From: Phalacrocorax aristotelis
Lineage: Eukaryota; Chordata; Aves; Suliformes; Phalacrocoracidae
Direction of reading: 5' to 3'
DNA length: 64,000 nt
Assembly (NCBI RefSeq): GCF_949628215.1
Contig: NC_134278.1
Location: forward strand, 38,954,115-39,018,114
A program made the position numbers and the translations under genes. The notes under the pieces are model-generated. The model made no database searches. It saw nothing but the letters and a program-made list of their open reading frames with translations, and was not told the DNA's origin. Shown here piece by piece: positions 60,901 to 64,000 of the stretch; the first letter of the stretch is position 1, and each line of letters begins with the position of its first letter.

Positions 60901-63503
60901 TGATGCTTGAAAACAGATTATCCACTGCTATGTAGAGTATGCTGAAAGCCAGCTGGGTGGCTAAATCAGATGTTTCAGAATGCTTAATACCTGCTAGTAC
61001 CAATGCCCAGCTAAGCCTATCTATAGTATCTGCATGCTAATTTCGGCATTAAAGCTAAGCAGTAAGGTAACTTAACACATGCAGAAATTTAAAATGCTCA
61101 GAAAAATCCAATCCTCAGATGATGTCCCACATACATATACAATGCAGAAACATCTTAACTATTGCTGCTTTTATAGGCATATTTGTTAATTTTTAACTAA
61201 TTGCACCACAAGAATTTCATTAAACACAAATGACAGATACAAGAATTCTCCAGCAGCAAGAAAAAGAGGAACAAAGGCTCTCATTTGCTAACAAAAAAAG
61301 AAAAAATATTCAGACTTCTATGTATTCAGAAAGGCTATAGCATAAGATACAAGCTGTGCTTAAACATGTAAGCAGAAAGCTATGTTAAAAAAAACAACAA
61401 AACAACATTATTTCCTGGTACCAGTTACCTCTACACACTTTAAATAGCTTTCCAATATATTATTCATAGGTTTCTTAGAAGCCAGCAAGATAATATGAAA
61501 CTCATCCAAACAGAATTCACAGAGGAAGCTTCAGAAAATTTCTACCTAGATGCAAAAATTTGGAAATTAAATAATGTCTGGTATCCAATTTGAAACACTG
61601 AACATTGCTTAATTTCTTCTAGACACTGCTTCAACATTAGACTAATCCATCAGTCAGCATCAGGGTGGAACCTTATATATGGATCCCCCACTAGCTATCT
61701 GGGGCAAGACTGCTATACTTCAGAATTGTTATGAAATAAAAGTGAGCCAAGCTCCTCAGCTGCCAGGATGCCTCCTCAGCCTCCAAAACCTAGCAGCCAT
61801 ACTAGGAAGTCCCAAGATGACAGCTATCAACTTGTATTTTAGTATTGTGATCACTTGTTTGGATTTACAGAGTATGTATACACACCAAGCATCAACACAA
61901 CCAACTTCTTGTGGAATACTGACTATTGCTATGGTTTGCTTTCAGAATTTAGGTATACCATTGATATTATATACAATTATATATTACTTACTAGCTGAAA
62001 TTCAGTTTTATTATTCACCTTTTATTTATTTCTCACTGAAATACACTGCCTAGGTCTTATACACAATCTACAGCATGTTGTAAATTAGTTTTAGCGAGTC
62101 CCAAGCAGCCTTTGGGAGAATACAGCTATGAGGGACTACTTGAGAAGACCACTGAGGTGGTCAGGCAGTTGGACTAGATGATCACTGTAGATCCTTCCTT
62201 GCAAAGGAACTATTCTATTCTGTTTCAAAGTGTTGGTTCATGAGATGAAAGGGACGCTCTGGTAGCAGTAACTAAGGTGCTGCTGAGAAAGTGCAGCACT
62301 GACTGATGATGCAGAACAGGGCTTCTGTAGTCCCAGCAGCCAGCCTTTCCAGCAGGCCGACACAACACAAACAGAAGCAGATAAAAGTGCTACAGGAATT
62401 TATAAAGTATGTTTCATTAACTGAGCTTAAGATGAGTTCTTCTGGTTCAAGGACTTAGTTCATGACTGACTGGGCCTTGTTAAAAGAAAAAAAAAAAGCC
62501 CCTGAGTTGCAGAGTTAGGTGAACATACTATTTCAGCTATTTCAGAATTGGATTTGGTATTCCACATGCTGCTAGAAGTCTAAGCTTTCCTCTGCTGAAA
62601 GACTTACCAGGCTTCATAGTCCCGTCATATCCGAAATCCATAAAGATTAAAACTTTCCACCTTCACATCATGTCTCACTTTCAGAATTTAACTGTTTTTT
62701 TCAACTGAGAGAACTACTATTCTGATGCTGATTTAAAGCAGGCTTTCAGGAAGCTTTAAAAAAACCCAGCGCATTCATAGGTTATGAACACTTAGGATTT
62801 AGAGCTGTTAAGCAGTTAGAGCTGCTCCTCTGTTCCAATTTTACTGGCATCAAAACTGCCACGAGTGAACTCTTCCACATGGATCTCTTCCTCCAAGTAA
62901 ATATCCTTTTCACATTAAACACAAAGCCAGGCACCCAGGCCAATTTGCAAGTGATATTGAAAATGGACCAGCACAATAGAATTTAAGCAGCTACATCATA
63001 AAAGTCAATTTTGATGTTAAAAGTTTTGATACATACTGACAGAGAAGTTCAGCAATCAAACCACAACTTCTGCATTTCAACTTCAAGTTCACTGTACCTA
63101 GACCAAGACATCAGGGCTAGTGCTGCTCTGAATTTCACCTCTGGACCAAGTCTGTCTCAGGGAGAGATTATGAAGCAAGTCACATCACAACCTCCACACA
63201 GTCTGTCATCAAAAATAAACTTGAGCTACAAGTTGCAAGAATCTGCCCTTCAACTATAGGTCAGAAGTCATTGTGAAAGACATTATTTTAGTTATATCAG
63301 TCTTCAAAAATAGCTTTGGGTAGTTCTTATTTACAAGTTAGGAGGGCTTTAAAATGTTAGGTGGTATGACTTTCTACCAACATTTACATTCCTGGTGTGT
63401 GTCCTAATTACAGAACTTTTATAGTCTTTTGGGGTCTCTGTAATAATTAAGAGAAGCTTACCTGTGTAAGATCAGGGATGTCACCTTTGTCAATTCCAAC
63501 TTG
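24872..63503 (-). CDS. SNAP91: Clathrin coat assembly protein AP180, C-terminal 646 residues over 21 exons
   Basis: AP180 is a presynaptic clathrin adaptor: its N-terminal ANTH domain binds PtdIns(4,5)P2 and its long disordered C-terminal domain binds clathrin and AP-2 and drives coat assembly for synaptic vesicle recycling. Joining the 21 exons listed separately gives 1,941 nt in one open frame ending in LNIKDFL and stop. It begins with [14 protein letters not shown], the end of the ANTH domain; the ANTH exons and promoter lie beyond the right edge. The rest is Ala/Pro/Thr/Ser-rich with many short motifs: DLL, DLF, DIF and DAF (clathrin type) and DPF in SDPFAPE and NDPFAPSEG (AP-2 ear type). 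The Thr/Ala-rich runs, the [20 protein letters not shown] block and the C-terminal tail distinguish it from PICALM. All junctions are GT-AG with matching phase. Microexon inclusion would vary by tissue. Confidence 0.95.
24965..27145 (-). other. SNAP91 intron carrying a CR1 insertion
   Basis: About half of this last intron is the CR1 fragment at 25960-27016, in the opposite orientation to SNAP91. The remainder shows no exon or regulatory site I can support. Confidence 0.85.
25960..27016 (+). pseudogene. 5'-truncated CR1 LINE with broken reverse-transcriptase frame
   Basis: Bases 26080-26295 encode the end of a reverse-transcriptase domain including [14 protein letters not shown], where FADD is the catalytic box, followed by [19 protein letters not shown]. 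The frame is then lost after HNHPMQH (stop near 26301) and resumes in another frame from about 26356 ([18 protein letters not shown] through [18 protein letters not shown] to [10 protein letters not shown]). The 3' end carries the CR1-type tail with TATGATCTTAAGGGTC and TATGATTCTAAATC. It is 5'-truncated, frameshifted and therefore dead. The 5' border is approximate; the 3' border is set by the TATGATTCT tail. Confidence 0.93.
27146..27250 (-). CDS. SNAP91: SNAP91 exon 20 of the window
   Basis: The acceptor TTTACAG at 27251 and the donor CAG|GTAAGT bound 105 nt, phase 0 to 0, encoding [20 protein letters not shown] and [15 protein letters not shown]. This Met/Pro/Gln-rich stretch is conserved near the AP180 C-terminus. 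Confidence 0.95.
27321..27404 (-). CDS. SNAP91: SNAP91 exon 19 of the window
   Basis: 84 nt, phase 0 to 0, encoding [20 protein letters not shown] and QPGAAFGM. Acceptor CTGTAG, donor ATG|GTGAGT. Only 70 nt of intron (27251-27320) separate it from the next exon, close to the lower size limit for vertebrate introns. Confidence 0.93.
27405..30416 (-). other. SNAP91 intron, nothing recognisable
   Basis: Three kilobases of AT-rich intron. No coding exon, repeat family or conserved motif could be supported. Confidence 0.7.
30417..30528 (-). CDS. SNAP91: SNAP91 exon 18 of the window
   Basis: 112 nt starting with the last base of a split Lys codon, then [20 protein letters not shown] and [17 protein letters not shown]. 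Acceptor CTATTAG, donor TTG|GTAAGT. The [12 protein letters not shown] block is one of the best conserved stretches of AP180 outside the ANTH domain. Confidence 0.96.
30529..31752 (-). other. SNAP91 intron, nothing recognisable
   Basis: 1.2 kb with no supported feature beyond the splice sites. Confidence 0.7.
31753..31783 (-). CDS. SNAP91: SNAP91 exon 17 of the window (31 nt)
   Basis: A short exon read as the end of a split Asn codon, LGISGTTSK, and the first two bases of Lys. Acceptor TTTTCAG, donor AAAAAA|GTAAGT. Because 31 is not a multiple of three, skipping it would shift the frame, so it should be constitutive. Confidence 0.93.
31784..33090 (-). other. SNAP91 intron, nothing recognisable
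   Basis: 1.3 kb; an open plus-strand frame at 32550-33017 has no recognisable domain and runs antisense to the gene, so it is treated as chance. Confidence 0.65.
33091..33240 (-). CDS. SNAP91: SNAP91 exon 16 of the window
   Basis: 150 nt, phase 1 to 1, completing a split Val codon and then [20 protein letters not shown] through [17 protein letters not shown]. It contains a DLL clathrin-type motif. Acceptor CTTCCAG, donor GGCA|GTAAGT. Confidence 0.95.
33241..34511 (-). other. SNAP91 intron, nothing recognisable
   Basis: 1.3 kb with no supported feature beyond the splice sites. Confidence 0.7.
34512..34649 (-). CDS. SNAP91: SNAP91 exon 15 of the window
   Basis: 138 nt, phase 1 to 1, encoding [20 protein letters not shown] and [20 protein letters not shown] then SFDAS. 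The LLQPNF/FDAAFG region is typical of AP180. Acceptor TTTTTCAAG, donor CATCAG|GTGAGC. Confidence 0.95.
35206..35335. repeat. Inverted repeat, 27-bp arms, TA-rich loop
   Basis: The left arm 35206-35232 and right arm 35309-35335 are reverse complements at 25 of 27 positions, starting TGCTTGTAG on the left. The 76-base loop is mostly TA-rich (35244-35276 and beyond). No transposase or target-site duplication was recognised. It could be a small MITE-like element or a stem formed by local inversion. Confidence 0.85.
37236..37660 (-). mobile_element. Degenerate CR1 LINE fragment
   Basis: The plus strand shows the reverse complement of the CR1 3' part: CCCAACACCCTGCTCAAAG, then a GGTTGCCCAGAG segment, CACCTCCCTGGGGAGCCTG, and CTCAGCCTCTCCTCATGTG. 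Many substitutions and indels show an old copy. It is in the same orientation as SNAP91. Ends are approximate. Confidence 0.8.
40702..40785 (-). CDS. SNAP91: SNAP91 exon 14 of the window
   Basis: 84 nt, phase 1 to 1, completing the split Asp codon of a DAF motif and encoding [20 protein letters not shown] and ASADLLA. It adds one DLL motif. Acceptor CTTTTAG, donor GCTG|GTAATA, a weaker donor than its neighbours. Confidence 0.95.
40786..41652 (-). other. SNAP91 intron, nothing recognisable
   Basis: 0.87 kb; no supported feature apart from splice sites. Confidence 0.7.
41653..41736 (-). CDS. SNAP91: SNAP91 exon 13 of the window
   Basis: 84 nt, phase 1 to 1, completing a split Val codon and then [20 protein letters not shown] and GVIDLFG. 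It supplies DAF and DLF motifs. Acceptor TTACTGCAG, donor GGTG|GTGGGT. Confidence 0.96.
41737..42190 (-). other. SNAP91 intron (454 nt)
   Basis: The 3' part stays open in the frame of the following exon and would encode a hydrophobic stretch, but there is no alternative acceptor with supporting context. I treat it as intron. Confidence 0.7.
42191..42262 (-). CDS. SNAP91: SNAP91 exon 12 of the window
   Basis: 72 nt, phase 1 to 1, completing the split Asp of a DAF motif and encoding [20 protein letters not shown] then LLS. One DLL motif. Acceptor TCTGGAAG, donor TCTG|GTAAGT. Only 92 nt of intron separate it from the preceding exon. Confidence 0.95.
42355..42432 (-). CDS. SNAP91: SNAP91 exon 11 of the window
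   Basis: 78 nt, phase 1 to 1, completing the split Asp of DLF and encoding [20 protein letters not shown] then DLFGT. Two DLF motifs are present. Acceptor GCCTTAG, donor ACAG|GTAAAG. Confidence 0.95.
42640..42897 (-). CDS. SNAP91: SNAP91 exon 10 of the window (largest)
   Basis: 258 nt, phase 1 to 1. It completes the split Asp of a DPF motif, then [20 protein letters not shown], a Pro/Thr/Val stretch, a run of about 30 almost pure Ala/Thr/Val residues, and [10 protein letters not shown]. The Ala/Thr run is built from degenerate GCN/ACN codons and is a likely site of length variation. Acceptor TTACAAG, donor GGTG|GTAATT. DPF is an AP-2 ear motif; DLF and DIF are clathrin-type. Confidence 0.96.
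42898..43411 (-). other. SNAP91 intron (514 nt)
   Basis: No supported feature apart from splice sites. Confidence 0.7.
43412..43519 (-). CDS. SNAP91: SNAP91 exon 9 of the window
   Basis: 108 nt, phase 1 to 1, completing the split Asp of DAF and encoding [30 protein letters not shown] and ACSGN. The [13 protein letters not shown] junction with the next exon is characteristic of AP180. Acceptor CACCCAAG, donor AATG|GTGGGT. Confidence 0.95.
43520..49676 (-). other. Largest SNAP91 intron in the window (6.2 kb)
   Basis: Holds the G/T-rich simple sequence at 45594-45718 and otherwise AT-rich DNA without a recognisable repeat or exon. Confidence 0.65.
45594..45718. repeat. G/T-rich low-complexity tract
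   Basis: About 125 bases almost entirely G and T on the plus strand, with several GGG runs, a GTGTGTGTGT run and a 12-base T-run. In the SNAP91 transcript it is A/C-rich. Mirrors the composition of the tract at 55431-55517, which has the opposite orientation. Confidence 0.85.
49677..49847 (-). CDS. SNAP91: SNAP91 exon 8 of the window
   Basis: 171 nt, phase 1 to 1, completing a split Asp and encoding [20 protein letters not shown], then an Ala/Thr-rich run and AEVDLFG. It provides a DPF and a DLF motif. Acceptor GCATATAG, donor GGAG|GTTAGT. The Thr-rich run uses mixed ACT/ACA codons. Confidence 0.95.
49993..50007 (-). CDS. SNAP91: SNAP91 15-nt microexon encoding DLLGE
   Basis: The acceptor CACTAG ends at 50008 and is preceded by about 40 AG-free bases rich in T. 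The donor GAGAGG|GTGAGT is near perfect. Read between its neighbours it completes a split Asp codon and gives DLLGE followed by a new split Asp, so WG-DLLGE-DNLAAL results. It is phase 1 to 1, and skipping it leaves WG-DNLAAL in frame. The DLL is a clathrin-binding motif of AP180 type. The mammalian protein as I recall it has the same DLLGED sequence here. Tissue-specific inclusion is inferred, not shown. Confidence 0.88.
50008..55041 (-). other. Large SNAP91 intron with CR1 fragment
   Basis: Five kilobases including an 18-base A-run at 50777-50794, a degenerate CR1 at 52672-53172 and a diverged short repeat near 52300-52385. No other exon is supported. Confidence 0.7.
52672..53172 (-). mobile_element. 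Degenerate CR1 LINE fragment
   Basis: The plus strand is the reverse complement of a CR1 3' region: GTCCAGCCTCCTGCTCAGA, then CAGGTCTTGAAAAAATCTCC, GGAGAGTCCACTAGCTCAC, and finally AGAACTGAACTGGATGCAGT. About 500 bp of an old copy with indels. Same orientation as SNAP91. Borders approximate. Confidence 0.78.
55042..55142 (-). CDS. SNAP91: SNAP91 exon 6 of the window
   Basis: 101 nt, completing a split Ser codon and encoding [20 protein letters not shown] then [13 protein letters not shown] and the first base of Asp. Contains DLLDL, a double clathrin-type motif. Acceptor CTTGGCAG, donor GGAG|GTAGAG, a weak donor; it sits directly upstream of the 15-nt microexon, so splice competition is plausible. 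Confidence 0.94.
55143..56347 (-). other. SNAP91 intron with A/C-rich tract
   Basis: 1.2 kb; its only structured element is the simple sequence at 55431-55517. Confidence 0.7.
55431..55517. repeat. A/C-rich low-complexity tract
   Basis: About 87 bases built mainly from CAAA/CAAAAA units on the plus strand, hence G/U-rich (GUUU units) in the SNAP91 pre-mRNA. Confidence 0.85.
56348..56457 (-). CDS. SNAP91: SNAP91 exon 5 of the window
   Basis: 110 nt, phase 0 to 2, encoding [20 protein letters not shown] and [16 protein letters not shown] plus two bases of Ser. One DLF motif. Acceptor TTCTTCAG, donor GTCAG|GTAAGT. This Ser/Thr/Pro-rich stretch is strongly like mammalian AP180. Confidence 0.95.
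56458..58423 (-). other. SNAP91 intron, nothing recognisable
   Basis: About 2 kb of AT-rich intron with no supported feature. Confidence 0.7.
58424..58451 (-). CDS. SNAP91: SNAP91 exon 4 of the window (28 nt)
   Basis: A short exon read as the last base of a split codon and then SGAPSPLSK. The acceptor CCCCTTAG is preceded by a strong T/C tract; donor AAG|GTAAAT. With the 6-nt microexon upstream included, the split codon is Gly (GGA); without it the codon is Lys (AAA). Either way the frame continues. Confidence 0.92.
58452..59404 (-). other. SNAP91 intron between the 28-nt exon and the 6-nt microexon
   Basis: 0.95 kb with no other supported feature. Confidence 0.7.
59405..59410 (-). CDS. SNAP91: SNAP91 6-nt microexon (CGAAGG)
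   Basis: On the minus strand the order is a T/C-rich tract, acceptor AATTTAG, the six bases CGAAGG, and a perfect GTGAGT donor. Upstream exon 3' end AA plus C gives Asn, then GAA Glu, then GG plus A from the next exon gives Gly: GN-N-E-G-SGAP. My memory of mammalian AP180 has NNEGSGAP at this point, and without the microexon the bird protein would read GNKSGAP instead. Two TGC triplets lie in the upstream tract (plus positions 59418-59420 and 59427-59429), the motif recognised by the neural splicing factor SRRM4. Such a tiny exon is missed by standard gene finders. Confidence 0.8.
59411..59827 (-). other. SNAP91 intron (417 nt)
   Basis: Contains the T/C-rich acceptor tract of the 6-nt microexon at its end; nothing else is supported. 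Confidence 0.7.
59828..59898 (-). CDS. SNAP91: SNAP91 exon 2 of the window
   Basis: 71 nt, phase 0 to 2, encoding [20 protein letters not shown] then PGN and two bases of the next codon. A short amphipathic helix-like stretch right after the ANTH domain, very well conserved in AP180. Acceptor GCTTTCAAG, donor AACAA|GTAGGT. Confidence 0.95.
59899..63461 (-). other. SNAP91 intron with CR1 tail fragment
   Basis: 3.6 kb. Only the short CR1 end at 62161-62225 is recognisable. Confidence 0.7.
62161..62225 (+). mobile_element. CR1 LINE 3'-end fragment
   Basis: The sequence GCAGTTGGACTAGATGATC followed by TGTAGATCCTTCC and ending AACTATTCTATTCTG matches the conserved 3' tail of CR1 in plus orientation. 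Very short and decayed. Confidence 0.65.
63462..63503 (-). CDS. SNAP91: SNAP91 exon 1 of the window: end of ANTH domain
   Basis: 42 nt, phase 0 to 0, encoding [14 protein letters not shown], the very end of the phosphoinositide-binding ANTH domain. Acceptor ATATCCACAG, donor CAG|GTAAGC. Earlier exons of the gene lie to the right of this window. Confidence 0.95.
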
Positions 63504-64000
63504 CTGTGGATATAAAAAAAAGTAAAATTATTCCACTGCAGCAGACACTAATTTTAACTAGAACTGTGGTACACTCTTCAACCTATAATGCACTTCATCT
63601 TTACAAAAAGACTATAAAGTGCATTTTTTTTAACAAATTAAATATCCATTTAACAAAACAAAAACAAAAAGGAGTTTGATTCTACCCAGGTAAAGTTTAT
63701 ACTTCATACTGCAAGTCAGGCAGGGCTTTCTGGTCATACACTGTTGTCTCAGACGACAGCATTAGTGAACTGCCAGACACATACCACCCAGATACCTGAC
63801 TACCCTAAAGAAGTTCTCTGAAATTCAGCCAGTAAGCAAATCCTATAAGACATCACTAAAAAGTTCTAAAGCTCGTCACTGTTGTTCCGTCCTTCTTTCC
63901 TAGCATTTAAACAAAACAAGATGAGGTTTAAATCAGCAATCTTCTATTAGTTGTCCTGTTGCTTCACTATGGCTCTTCAAAGGGCCTGTTGGTGTAGCTT
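63504..64000 (-). other. SNAP91 intron, right edge of window
   Basis: No further exon was found; the preceding ANTH exon must lie beyond base 64000. Confidence 0.7.

Overview
This window is vertebrate nuclear DNA, almost certainly from a bird. The evidence is low coding density, spliced genes, several CR1 LINE fragments, and an LTR of a type I recognise from neognath bird genomes. No bacterial-type operons, tRNAs, rRNAs or CRISPR arrays are visible.

Layout: (1) Bases 2-1084 (+) are the 5'-truncated end of the PRSS35 reading frame, a secreted trypsin-fold protein whose catalytic Ser is replaced by Thr. (2) Bases 1085 to about 22,110 are a 21 kb interval: a long AT-rich stretch that may be PRSS35 3'UTR, then intergenic DNA with a CA microsatellite, two G-quadruplex-like tracts, an LTR-like element with a diverged tandem duplication, and a 557-bp solo LTR. 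(3) From about 22,110 to the right edge lies the 3' two thirds of SNAP91 (AP180, neuronal clathrin assembly protein) on the minus strand. PRSS35 and SNAP91 are therefore tail to tail, the same neighbourhood I recall from human 6q14.

I traced 21 SNAP91 coding exons by hand from the splice sites. They run from the end of the ANTH domain (63,503) to the stop codon (24,872). Joined, they give 1,941 nt in one open frame: 646 residues plus stop. Every acceptor is AG, every donor is GT, and all phases agree. The encoded region is the low-complexity Ala/Pro/Thr/Ser assembly domain studded with DLL, DLF, DPF and DAF motifs, which in AP180 bind clathrin and AP-2.

The most interesting content is in the SNAP91 exon structure. 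Two microexons of 6 nt and 15 nt have good splice sites and fit the frame exactly; the 15-nt one adds a complete DLL clathrin-binding motif. There is also a run of phase-1 symmetric exons whose junctions mostly split an Asp codon, so that splicing itself creates the D of most D-x-F/D-L-L motifs at the exon borders. Introns hold CR1 fragments, a 27-bp inverted repeat around a TA-rich loop, and A/C- or G/T-rich simple sequence. I see no evidence of a wholly new biological system. The microexon and cassette-exon architecture is the part most worth checking.
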